A stretch of DNA of 63,183 nt from Oscillospiraceae bacterium (GTDB taxonomy: Bacteria; Bacillota; Clostridia; Oscillospirales; Oscillospiraceae). A program made the position numbers and the translations under genes. Location of the stretch: assembly GCA_902775355.1 (NCBI GenBank), contig CACYLY010000006.1, positions 1-63,183 of the forward strand. The letters are read 5' to 3'. The notes under the pieces were generated by a model, which made no database searches, was not told the DNA's origin, and was given only the letters and a program-made list of their open reading frames with translations. Of this stretch, positions 17,697 through 25,486 are shown one piece after another; the stretch's first letter is position 1, and the number at the start of each line of letters is the position of its first letter.

Positions 17697-18743
17697 TTAA
17701 TCCTCGTCGGTCCGGGCGCTCTTTTTCCGCTGCCTGTTGATTTTGGCCACGTTCTTGCTCCATTCCCGCTTGCGGCGCAGGGCCTCCTCCAGCCCCGCCT
17801 CTTCCGCCTGCAGCTTCCGATAGCTCTCCCAGCGGGCCGCATCCAGCTCCCCCGCGGCGATGGCCGCCCGGATGGCGCAGCCCGGCTCCCGCTCATGGCG
17901 GCAGTCGGAGAAGCGGCATTTCCCGAGGAAGCGCTCCACGTCCCCAAAGCTGCTCTCCAAGCCCTCCGCGGCCTCCCACAGGCCCAGGGTCCGCATGCCC
18001 GGGGTGTCGATGATCAGCACCCCGCTCTTCAGGCGGAGGAGCTGCCGGTGGGTGGTGGTGTGCCGGCCCCTGTCGTCCGTCTCCCGGATGCCGCCGGTGG
18101 TCATCAGCTCCTCCCCGGCCAGGGCGTTGACCAGGCTGGACTTGCCCACGCCGGAGGAGCCCAGGAACACCAGGGTCTTCCCCGGCTGCAGATAGGGCCG
18201 CAGCCCGTCCAGCCCGAAGCCGGTCCGGGCGCTGATTGCGTGGAGATCCACCCCGGGGGCCACCCGGGCCGCCTGCTCCAGGTAGAGCGCCGGGTCCTCC
18301 GCCAGATCCCCCTTGGTCAGCAGGATCACCGGCCTCGCCCCGGACTGCCGCGCCAGAGCCAGATAGCGCTCCAGCCGCCGGAGGTTAAAGTTGTTGTTCA
18401 TGGACTGCAGGATCATCACGTCGTCGAAATTTGCGGCGACGGCCTGCTCCCGCAGCACCGGACCGGGGTCCCGGCGGGAAAAGAGGGTCCTGCGCGGCAG
18501 AGTCGCCAGGATCTGACTGTCCCCGTTTTCGATGTAGTCGATCATCACGTAGTCCCCCACCGTGGGGAACTGCTCTTCGCCCCCGTAATACGCCCCGGTC
18601 TTCAGCCGGGCGCAGGCAAAGCCCCGGGGGCAGACCAGCTCATAGCGCTCCCTGTGCTGGGCGATGATCCTGGCCGGGATGCCGGGCAGGCCCTCCGTGG
18701 CGGGTACGGGGCCGTAATCTTCCAGTTTGATGGTTTCGTTCAA
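17697..18743 (-). CDS. rsgA: ribosome small-subunit GTPase RsgA
   Basis: A circularly permuted GTPase that binds the 30S subunit and helps its late maturation. The OB fold covers about 20-80, followed by the permuted motifs G4 (LLTKGDL), SA motif G5, G1 (GSSGVGKSSL), G2 and G3 (DTPG). The C-terminal zinc knuckle C-x6-C-x-H-x5-C (KCRFSDCRHEREPGC) is complete, and the tail is basic. I prefer the TTG at 18743, 8 nt after GGGAGG (348 residues); the ATG at 18767 lacks a ribosome binding site. Unusually, a strong AAAGGAG site at 18805-18815 precedes an out-of-frame ATG at 18802. The 5' region holds an inverted-repeat element and an RNA unit. Confidence 0.93.
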   Translation of the reverse strand: MNETIKLEDYGPVPATEGLPGIPARIIAQHRERYELVCPRGFACARLKTGAYYGGEEQFPTVGDYVMIDYIENGDSQILATLPRRTLFSRRDPGPVLREQAVAANFDDVMILQSMNNNFNLRRLERYLALARQSGARPVILLTKGDLAEDPALYLEQAARVAPGVDLHAISARTGFGLDGLRPYLQPGKTLVFLGSSGVGKSSLVNALAGEELMTTGGIRETDDRGRHTTTHRQLLRLKSGVLIIDTPGMRTLGLWEAAEGLESSFGDVERFLGKCRFSDCRHEREPGCAIRAAIAAGELDAARWESYRKLQAEEAGLEEALRRKREWSKNVAKINRQRKKSARTDED

Positions 18744-18830
18744 GGTTTTTTCCTCCCGATTCAGCATGATTGTGGTATGTGGTCGTGATCGTATGCATAC
18801 AGCAACACTCCTTTCCCAGCCGGCTGAATT

Positions 18831-18993
18831 ATACTAAACGCTAATAAGAAGAAGACAAAGATTTGTGAGGCAGATTTGTGCCAGGCGAGGCGTTTCCCGC
18901 AGAGCATAATGGCGATATATGGTCAAGGGAAGCAACGAAGCATGGCGCAAATCTGGCCGCAAAGATTGTCTGATTTCTATTAGTGTTTAGTAT
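18831..18993. mobile_element. 163-bp MITE-like inverted-repeat element
   Basis: The two ends are imperfect inverted repeats of about 60 bp: the left end starts ATACTAAACGCTAATA, the right end read inwards starts ATACTAAACACTAATA, and CAGATTTG-GCCA and CTTCCC-type blocks continue to match inward. There is no coding capacity. Size, AT-rich ends and near-complete foldback are typical of a miniature inverted-repeat transposable element or large hairpin element. The left end also forms TATAAT on the minus strand (18828-18833), well placed as a -10 box for rsgA. Confidence 0.65.
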
Positions 18994-19001
18994 CAGGGCG
19001 C

Positions 19002-19047
19002 AAAAAATCCGCAGCAAAGCAGCCCTCGTCCATGGCTGCCTCTGCGG
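19002..19047 (-). terminator. terminator of the small RNA unit
   Basis: On the minus strand CCGCAG-A-GGCAGCC pairs with GGCTGC-TTTG-CTGCGG and is followed by ATTTTTT. Confidence 0.85.
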
Positions 19048-19200
19048 TACGCACCATATCGAAAGAACCCTGCAAACGGCGCGGCAAAGCCACGGAGTCC
19101 ATGCTCCGCGGGCGGCGCGCCCTTATTCAGTTATCCGGCAGATTCCTCGCAAACAGACATCAAAAACTCTCCTTTCCGGTCTCCTGGGCAGACCCTTTCT
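19002..19200 (-). ncRNA. putative ~200-nt structured small RNA or attenuated leader
   Basis: A complete transcription unit with no gene of normal size: a consensus promoter (19207-19235) and a strong terminator (19002-19047) bracket about 200 nt. Inside are a GGTCT/AGACC hairpin near the 5' end and a long hairpin at about 19074-19122 (GGCGCG...CCGCGGAG...CTCCGTGG...CGCGCC). There is also a nine-codon frame, MSVCEESAG, at 19131-19160 behind an excellent AAAGGAG site. It could be a free small RNA of unknown family, or a leader-peptide attenuator for rsgA. I see no clear match to 6S, SRP, tmRNA, RNase P or T-box consensus. Confidence 0.5.
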
Positions 19201-19206
19201 GGCAGT

Positions 19207-19235
19207 ATGATAGCACCGGATCCGCCCTCTGTCAA
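19207..19235 (-). promoter_or_regulatory. consensus promoter of the small RNA unit
   Basis: On the minus strand a perfect TTGACA and TATCAT are separated by 17 nt, the best promoter match in the window. Confidence 0.85.
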
Positions 19236-19245
19236 TGCTTTCCTC

Positions 19246-19932
19246 TCACTCCTGATACAGGCCCACGGCGTCCCGCCCGAAGCTCCCCTCCGGCGTGTCC
19301 ACCACCAGGTAGTAGTATCTCCGCTTCACGGTCTTTTCCCGCAGGAAGGCCTGGGCGCTGGCCTTGTCCGGCCCGTTGTAGACCTCGTAGATGCTGAGCC
19401 CGTCGCTGCCTGTGAGGGTCTGGCTGTAGCGGACCAAGGCGGCGTTGCCGGTCTCGGCATCTGTCCCGGCGGCGGGGGCACAGCGCATCTTGCATCTGCC
19501 CTCGTGATCGGCGAAGGCCGCCTCCGCCAGGCGGAACTCGTCCCGGGTCAGGTCGCTGCCGGTGACCAGGGCCTCAAACTGCCCGGTGGGCGCGCCTCTG
19601 CGCAGGATCTCATAGTAACCGAAGGTCATCCGCCGCTCGCAGATCAGCTTGCCGGAATCCGCCGCCTTGTGGATGAAGGGCAGGGCCAGCATGGCCTTCT
19701 CCGCCGCCTCCGCCGAGGGGAAGGTGAACAGCGTAAAGGGCGGCTGGACGGGCAGGGTCGGCCGTTCCTTCTTCCAATAGGCCAGGGCCTGGGCCATGCT
19801 CTCCTGCCGGCTGCCCCGATTGTCCCGCTCGGTGTAGCGTCCGCCGGCGGCGCTGCCGGCCTTCGCCGGCGCTTCCGTTCCCCCCGCCGCTCCCCGGGCG
19901 GCGTTCTTTCTCCGATCCATGAAGATCCCCAT
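19246..19932 (-). CDS. conserved-looking protein of unknown function
   Basis: A 228-residue soluble protein. The first ~50 residues are Ala/Gly/Arg-rich and probably disordered. After residue ~55 there is a compact alpha/beta part with FTLFTFPSAEAAEKAMLALPFI, ERRMTFGYYEIL, KTVKRRYYYLVVDTPEG and other segments. The ATG at 19932 has an AAGGAGG site 8 nt away. It lies between the terminator of the kinase operon and the promoter of the small RNA, so it is probably monocistronic. I recognise no family or catalytic motif. Confidence 0.7.
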   Translation of the reverse strand: MGIFMDRRKNAARGAAGGTEAPAKAGSAAGGRYTERDNRGSRQESMAQALAYWKKERPTLPVQPPFTLFTFPSAEAAEKAMLALPFIHKAADSGKLICERRMTFGYYEILRRGAPTGQFEALVTGSDLTRDEFRLAEAAFADHEGRCKMRCAPAAGTDAETGNAALVRYSQTLTGSDGLSIYEVYNGPDKASAQAFLREKTVKRRYYYLVVDTPEGSFGRDAVGLYQE

Positions 19933-20013
19933 GCCTGCAGCCTCCTTCTTGTCTTTTCAACTGCAGTATAGCGCCCCTCTCCCCCCGCGTTGTCTGCGCA
20001 GCGCATACAAACG

Positions 20014-20045
20014 CAAAAAAAGACCGGTTTCTCCGGTCTTTTTTT
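20014..20045. terminator. bidirectional terminator of the glycosyltransferase-kinase operon
   Basis: AAAAAAAGACCGG and CCGGTCTTTTTTT flank a TTTCT loop just after the stop of the gene at 20064. Confidence 0.92.
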
Positions 20046-20063
20046 GCAGATGATCGACTTTGC

Positions 20064-21581
20064 TCAGTATTCGGCGGCTCTTCCCTTGTCCGCGCCGCTG
20101 ACGCGCACCTTCCAGAGTCTGCCGCCGTCGTCCTCGTTCTGATAGAAGATCCACTTCCCCGCCACCTGGAAGGAGGACGTGGGAGTGGAGACCACCGTGA
20201 AGCGGGTCCTGCCGTCCAGGGACATCCACTCCAGGGTCCTGCCGCTGCCGGCGATGTAAAAGATCCCGCCGTCGGAGGCGTTGGGCGAGGAGGCGGGCAG
20301 ACCCGTCAGGATCTCCGGGCTGCCCCCGTTGAGATCCATGCGCAGCAGGCCGTAATCCGTCCCCGCGTAGAGCTTTCCGGCGTAGATGCAGAAGCTCTCA
20401 TAGGGATTGCTGCTGATCAGGCTGGTCTCGTCGCCCCGGGGGTCGATGCAGCAGATGCCGCCGCCCTTGTCCGGGTCGATGAAATAGAGCTTGTCCTCCA
20501 CCACGTTCAGGCTGCGGTACTCCGCCGCCCCGCTGATCTGCGTAAGGCTTTTGCCGTCCTTCTCGATGCGGTAGAGATAGCGGGTGTCGGCGCTGTCCCA
20601 GAGATAGAAGACGTCCTCGAAGATGAAGAGCCTGCCGCCCCGCTCGCAGAAGATCTCTTCCTTCTTGGTCTCCGGGTCCAGCCGCAGGATCTTCTCCGGC
20701 GTGCAGCAGTAGAGCGCGCCCTGATAGTACTGCAGACTCACGGCGCCGCTGCCCTTTTTCAGCAGCGCCGTCCGCCCGGTGGCCGCGTCCATCCGGAGGA
20801 TATCCCCGTTCAGCAGGAAGAACACGTCCTTCTCGCTGTAGGCCGCGGTGGGACCCTCCCCCACGGCATAATTGCCCGAGAGGCTGCCGCTGTGGCTGTC
20901 CACGGAGGCGGCGTTCACCACCATCCCCGGGGCGGCGGAAAAGCCCCGGTCATAGCCCTCGGCGTAGCCGGGACGGTAGCCGGCCGCGTCCCCGGCCTTG
21001 GCGCCGTTCACCCCGCCGGTCCGCCAGGCGGCGAAGATCAGCGCCGCCAGGGCCGCCGCGGTCAAAAGGATCAGCAGGACCGGGGCCGCCCTCCGCCCGA
21101 GGCGCATCTCCCGCCTCACCGCGTTGTGCAGGGAGGCCAGATCCTCGAAGCGTTCCATGGGATCGAAGGCCGCCGCCCGGCGGATCAGCGAGAGGAGCCT
21201 GGCGTCGCTCAGGGAGATCTCCGCCTCCCCCTTCTTCTCCTGCCCTGTGGCCATGTACAGCATGAGCATGCCCAGGGCGTAGACCTTTTCGCTCTGTCCG
21301 TTCAGCTCCGCCCGGTTCTGCTCCGGCGGCAGATATACCGCCAGCTCCGCCGGCGTCGCCTCCCGGGCTATGAGCCGCACTTCCCCGTACTGGTCCACCA
21401 GCACCGAGGCCGGGCAAATCAGCTGCCGCCCGGAGAGCTCCTCGGGACCGGTCAGCCTCTGGCACAGCCGCCGGATGATCGGATAGATCGCCTCGGCCCG
21501 CAGGGGGCCGTCCTCGGTGATCAGCTCGGCGATGCTGCGCTCCGTCTTGTCTTTCCATCTGAAGCGTTTCTTTTTCCCCAT
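20064..21581 (-). CDS. membrane pseudokinase with propeller-like sensor domain
   Basis: A 505-residue protein. Residues 1-165 resemble only part of a Ser/Thr kinase: YLPPEQNRAELNGQSEKVYALGMLMLYMATGQ matches the APE-to-helix-F region, and LIRRAAAFDPMERFEDLASL the C-lobe end. The HRD loop and DFG are absent, so it should not phosphorylate. A membrane helix (about 170-190) and a Gly-Tyr-rich stalk (YRPGYAEGYDRGF) follow. Then comes a ~300-residue repeat region of the DUF5050/propeller type, with blades such as GGRLFIFEDVFYLWD and DKLYFIDPDKGGGICCIDPRG. The neighbour at 21587 has the same stalk and propeller after an apparently competent kinase; the two genes overlap by about 4 bp if the GTG at 21590 is used. 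It is probably a regulatory partner. Confidence 0.75.
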   Translation of the reverse strand: MGKKKRFRWKDKTERSIAELITEDGPLRAEAIYPIIRRLCQRLTGPEELSGRQLICPASVLVDQYGEVRLIAREATPAELAVYLPPEQNRAELNGQSEKVYALGMLMLYMATGQEKKGEAEISLSDARLLSLIRRAAAFDPMERFEDLASLHNAVRREMRLGRRAAPVLLILLTAAALAALIFAAWRTGGVNGAKAGDAAGYRPGYAEGYDRGFSAAPGMVVNAASVDSHSGSLSGNYAVGEGPTAAYSEKDVFFLLNGDILRMDAATGRTALLKKGSGAVSLQYYQGALYCCTPEKILRLDPETKKEEIFCERGGRLFIFEDVFYLWDSADTRYLYRIEKDGKSLTQISGAAEYRSLNVVEDKLYFIDPDKGGGICCIDPRGDETSLISSNPYESFCIYAGKLYAGTDYGLLRMDLNGGSPEILTGLPASSPNASDGGIFYIAGSGRTLEWMSLDGRTRFTVVSTPTSSFQVAGKWIFYQNEDDGGRLWKVRVSGADKGRAAEY

Positions 21582-21586
21582 GGCCC

Positions 21587-24500
21587 TCACCTCTCTGACA
21601 GCACCGGATGGTCGTTGGCCCCGTCGAGCCGGACGGCCCAGAGCCTGTTCCCGTCGTCCTTGTTGTGGTAGAAGACCCAGCCGCCGGCCAGATTCAGGTC
21701 CACGGCCCGGTTGCCCGTGATCCTTTCCCGGATCCGTCCGTCAAAGGAGCAGCGGATGACGGCTTCCTCCGCCTCGTCCAGGAAAACCAGGCCCTCGTTG
21801 GCGGCGTGGAGCATCCTGGCCCGGACCTCCAGCAGCTGCGTCTCCGCCCCGGTCCGGCAATCGACGCGGACCAGCCGCTCCGTGCCGTCTTCCTCCCGGG
21901 AGCAGTACAGCGCCCCGTCGAAGAGGCAGAAGCTGCGCACCGGCCCCGGGACCAGCAGCTCCGGCGTCTCCCCGTCGCCGCCCCAGCGGTAGAGTCCGTG
22001 GTCGCTCCGGTCCACGAAGTACATCGCCTCGTCGTCGATGCTGAGCATTTCGCAGCCGGCCAGCTCTTTGATCCGGGAAGCCTTGCCGATCTTGATGTCC
22101 AGCCGGAAGAGGCCCTTGTCCGTCAGGATATAGAAGTCCGCCCCCCGGACGTAGAGCTTGCCGCTGACGCCCTCGCAGAGCACGTCGATCTCGGGACTGT
22201 AGAGGTTCGCCTGCAGGATCCGGTCCCCGGCGGAGTAGTACAGCCAGTCCCGATAGCAGCTGATGGCGGAAACCCTGTTCTTCTCCACCATCCGGACCTG
22301 CTCCGTGCCGTTGGCGTTCATGCGCCAGATCGCCCCGTCGGCCACATAGAAGACGTAGCCGCTGCCCTGGGCCGCGAAGGCCCCGCCGGGCGCCGCCATG
22401 TCCGCCGGGTCGGTGCCCAGCTCCGGCGGCAGGGCCGCGTCGCTCTTCAGGAAGACGGGAGCCGCCCGGTAGCCCTCCGCGTAGCCCGCGTCATAGCCCT
22501 GGGCATAGCCCCGGTCCGCGGCCGCGTCCCGCTCCGTGCGGAAGCCCTGCCAGTAGGCAAAGCCCGCCAGCGCAGCGGCTGCGGCCAGCACGGCGGCGGC
22601 GATCAGCAGCCGGCCTCTGCCCTTCTGCCGGTCCCGCTTCCGGCCCCGGAGGATGTAGCGGCGGATCTCCTCGGCGCTCTGGATGCGCGTCTTCGGGTTG
22701 AAGGCGATGCACTGGCCGATCAGATAGCGGAGGCGGTTGTTCACGATCTGGGCCTCCAGGTCCGAGCGGATGGTGCGCCCGGTGGCCAGGAACAATAGCA
22801 CCACGCCCAGGGAATAGATATCGGACAGCGGGGTGGTCTGCTCAAAGCCGAACTGCTCGGGAGAGGCGTAGTCCAGGGTCAGGACCACGGCGGTGTCCCG
22901 GCTCCGCTGCTGCTTGTGCTCCCGGGCGATGCCGAAGTCGATGAGATGGATGCTGCCGTCCCGCGCCAGAACGATGTTCTGGGGCTTGATGTCCCGGTGG
23001 ATGACCGGCGGGTTCTGGCCGTGGAGATAGCAGAGGATGCCCGTGATCTTCCGGGCGATGTCGAAGATGTCCTCCGTGCCCAGGCTCCCGCCCGACGAGA
23101 CGATGTCGTAAAGCGTGCGGCCCTCGACGTACTCCCGGACCAGATACCGGGCTCCGTCCTTTTCCAGATAGCCGTAGACCTTGGGGATGCAGGGGTGATC
23201 CAGCTTCTGCAGGAGCTGGGCCTCCTCCAGGGCGTCCTCCTCCGGATTGTCCCGGGTGACCCGGAGCAGAGCCCTGGCGCCGTCGGTCTTCCTGCGCAGG
23301 AGATACAGCTCCTTTTTCCCGTCCGGGTCCTTCCGGAAGCAGCTCTCGAAGATGTAATTCGCCAGCAGCTCCTCCGGCATCCCGTCCTCGGGCATGGCGG
23401 CCTGCAGGGCCTCCTCATAGGCGGCCAGGAACTGCTCCTCCGGCAGATCGGCGGAATAGGGATCCCGATCGATCACCAGAGGCGAGAGCAGGCTTTCGCT
23501 GCGCTGTCCCCGCTCGTCCGCCGGGGTCTTTTCTTTGTGTTTGATCATACGCTTTACTCCGGTCTGTCCGGTTTCCGCCGCCTTCCCGCCCAGGCCCCCG
23601 AAAAGCTGGGGGGTCAGCAGGATCGGGACCAGCACGGTTCCGAACAGGATATAGCCGTAGGTGAACACGGTGGCCAGCTCCAGGCCCTTTCTGGTCAGCA
23701 GGTAAACGCCCCGGTCCAGGCACAGGAAGGCGATCACCAGGAACATGGGGTTTTTCTTGAAGAACTGGATCAGGATCTTCATGCCGTCCCGGAAACGGTA
23801 GTCCAGCTGGTCCACGTTGGTGGAGGGGAAGGAGCGGGTGATTTTCTTGACCTTGTTGGCCAGGTAGCGGCAGGCGCCGATGAAGATGGAATAGGAATGG
23901 CCCAGGAAGGACAGGGAGATCAGCAGCGAGTGGCTGATGCCCTCGTGCTCCTCCGGCTGCAGGCGCCTGGTCACCACGCTGCGGGACAGGGGCGCCACCA
24001 CAAAGCAGAAGATACACAGCAGGAAGCCCGCCCACAGCATGTGGATGTTCCCAATGTAGTTTTCCAGCAGCACCGTGGGGATCAGCAGGGTCTGGTTGAC
24101 CACGGAGCAGAAGTACAGCAGCATGTAGAAGATATCGCAGGGCCGGGCCTGCTTCGGCGAGATCGTCCCGTCGAAGATCATCTCGAACAGGCCGTAGGCA
24201 TAGCGGCGCTGCTTGTTGGTCTCCTCGGTGAAGGTGCGGCTGGCGGACTCGGAGAACTCCAGGCCCCGCAGCTGGGCGTACTTCCCGTGGAAGCCGTGGC
24301 CGTAGAGGCGGATGGCCATGTCGTAGTCCTCGGAGACCCGGTCCTCCGCCCAGAGCCCGCTGGCCTCCAGCATGCTCCTGCGCAGGAACACATTGTGTCC
24401 CACCAGAGGGACGAAGAAGCCCTGTAGGGCCTTGCTGGGCCAGATGTTGTGAAAGAGGTTGTTGGTCTGGTGGCCGGTGGCGGAGCTGTAATAGTTCTCA

Positions 24501-25405
24501 TAGAGATTGTCCGTCCTGGTGGCGCACTGCACATAGGCCAGCTTGCTGTCCACGGCGAACTCCGGCAGTACCGCCTCGATGATCCGGTCCTTCAGGCCGG
24601 AGTCCTTGTCCAGCAGCAGGATGACCTCGTGGATGACCACCGTGCCCTCCGCGTAGCCGCCGGCAAAGGGGCCGTCCTCGGCGAAGAGGCTGTCCGGCAC
24701 CCGGCCGCCGGGGGCCGCCTTGCAGAGCCGGAGGGTGTAGTTCAGGTTGGAGGCCTTCTTGAAGAGGCCTGCCCGGTTCGCCGCGGGCCGCGCCACGAAG
24801 GCGATGCCCTGCTGCCGGTAAAAGCGGATGCGCTCCGCCGCCATCCGCTCCTTGGGACTCAGGCTGTCGTCGTTCTTCTCCAGGGCTTCCAGCAGCTCCT
24901 CCGCCCGCTCTTTCGTGCAGCGGCCGCCCATCAGGGGGGCCAGGCCGTCGTCGGACACCACCACGTTGGCCTTGGCGCCGCTGAATTCGTGATAGCGCCG
25001 GGCCGCCGCCTGGCTGTTCAGGAAGGTGTTGAAAATGATCTCGTTGCTCTCGGTGTATACGGGGATGCTGACGGTCACCGGCAGCAGAGCGTCCCGCAGG
25101 ACCTCCTTCTGCACGGTGTTCATGTAGTATTTCCGGTTGACGGCGATCTCCCCCGAGAGGATCCGCCGGATGGAGGGGTGCAGGGACCAGAGCACGTCCG
25201 CCAGATAGCACAGGGGGTAGATGAAGAAGATGAAGGAGAGGAAAAGGCGCAGGAAGCTTTGGACCGTCATGCCGTAGGTGAAGAACAGGGCCAGATGGGC
25301 CGCGGCGTTGACGGCCAGCACGGCGACGTACAGCCACACCCCGCAGGCGCGGTTGCCCAGCGCCTCGGGGATCTGTCTTTTTTTGTTCTCCTGTTTTGCC
25401 TTCAT
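21587..25405 (-). CDS. membrane glycosyltransferase - Ser/Thr kinase - propeller sensor fusion
   Basis: A 1272-residue protein combining three modules. Residues 1-640 form a cellulose/hyaluronan-synthase-like GT2: two N-terminal helices, SIPVYTESNE near 113, VVVSDDG, LLLDKDSG near 265, SEDYD near 358 and a KQRRYAYG variant of QxxRW, then several helices. Residues ~680-910 are a Ser/Thr kinase with HRDIKPQN (His803, Asp805), DFG (Asp823) and SPEQ. Its glycine loop is not visible and the usual VAIK lysine seems to be Arg (ALLRV). A helix near 920-940 and a GYAQGYDAGYAEGYR stalk lead to a propeller-like domain (990-1272). It presumably makes a polysaccharide under phosphorylation or ligand control. 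There is no frame break at the joins. It lies 81 nt after a glycanase-like gene. Confidence 0.85.
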   Translation of the reverse strand: MKAKQENKKRQIPEALGNRACGVWLYVAVLAVNAAAHLALFFTYGMTVQSFLRLFLSFIFFIYPLCYLADVLWSLHPSIRRILSGEIAVNRKYYMNTVQKEVLRDALLPVTVSIPVYTESNEIIFNTFLNSQAAARRYHEFSGAKANVVVSDDGLAPLMGGRCTKERAEELLEALEKNDDSLSPKERMAAERIRFYRQQGIAFVARPAANRAGLFKKASNLNYTLRLCKAAPGGRVPDSLFAEDGPFAGGYAEGTVVIHEVILLLDKDSGLKDRIIEAVLPEFAVDSKLAYVQCATRTDNLYENYYSSATGHQTNNLFHNIWPSKALQGFFVPLVGHNVFLRRSMLEASGLWAEDRVSEDYDMAIRLYGHGFHGKYAQLRGLEFSESASRTFTEETNKQRRYAYGLFEMIFDGTISPKQARPCDIFYMLLYFCSVVNQTLLIPTVLLENYIGNIHMLWAGFLLCIFCFVVAPLSRSVVTRRLQPEEHEGISHSLLISLSFLGHSYSIFIGACRYLANKVKKITRSFPSTNVDQLDYRFRDGMKILIQFFKKNPMFLVIAFLCLDRGVYLLTRKGLELATVFTYGYILFGTVLVPILLTPQLFGGLGGKAAETGQTGVKRMIKHKEKTPADERGQRSESLLSPLVIDRDPYSADLPEEQFLAAYEEALQAAMPEDGMPEELLANYIFESCFRKDPDGKKELYLLRRKTDGARALLRVTRDNPEEDALEEAQLLQKLDHPCIPKVYGYLEKDGARYLVREYVEGRTLYDIVSSGGSLGTEDIFDIARKITGILCYLHGQNPPVIHRDIKPQNIVLARDGSIHLIDFGIAREHKQQRSRDTAVVLTLDYASPEQFGFEQTTPLSDIYSLGVVLLFLATGRTIRSDLEAQIVNNRLRYLIGQCIAFNPKTRIQSAEEIRRYILRGRKRDRQKGRGRLLIAAAVLAAAAALAGFAYWQGFRTERDAAADRGYAQGYDAGYAEGYRAAPVFLKSDAALPPELGTDPADMAAPGGAFAAQGSGYVFYVADGAIWRMNANGTEQVRMVEKNRVSAISCYRDWLYYSAGDRILQANLYSPEIDVLCEGVSGKLYVRGADFYILTDKGLFRLDIKIGKASRIKELAGCEMLSIDDEAMYFVDRSDHGLYRWGGDGETPELLVPGPVRSFCLFDGALYCSREEDGTERLVRVDCRTGAETQLLEVRARMLHAANEGLVFLDEAEEAVIRCSFDGRIRERITGNRAVDLNLAGGWVFYHNKDDGNRLWAVRLDGANDHPVLSER

Positions 25406-25486
25406 GTCTCTCTCCCTGCGCGATGCAGATCTCCGCTCTGTCCCCGCCGCCGCGGGGGCTCCGTTCGCTCCCCCGGCGGGGAGGTA

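Noticed and set aside
19002-19200. T-box riboswitch reading of the RNA upstream of rsgA
   Set aside because: A stretch GGTGCGTACCGCAG just before the terminator recalls the T-box, but stem I, the specifier loop and the exact T-box core are missing and no aminoacyl-tRNA gene follows.
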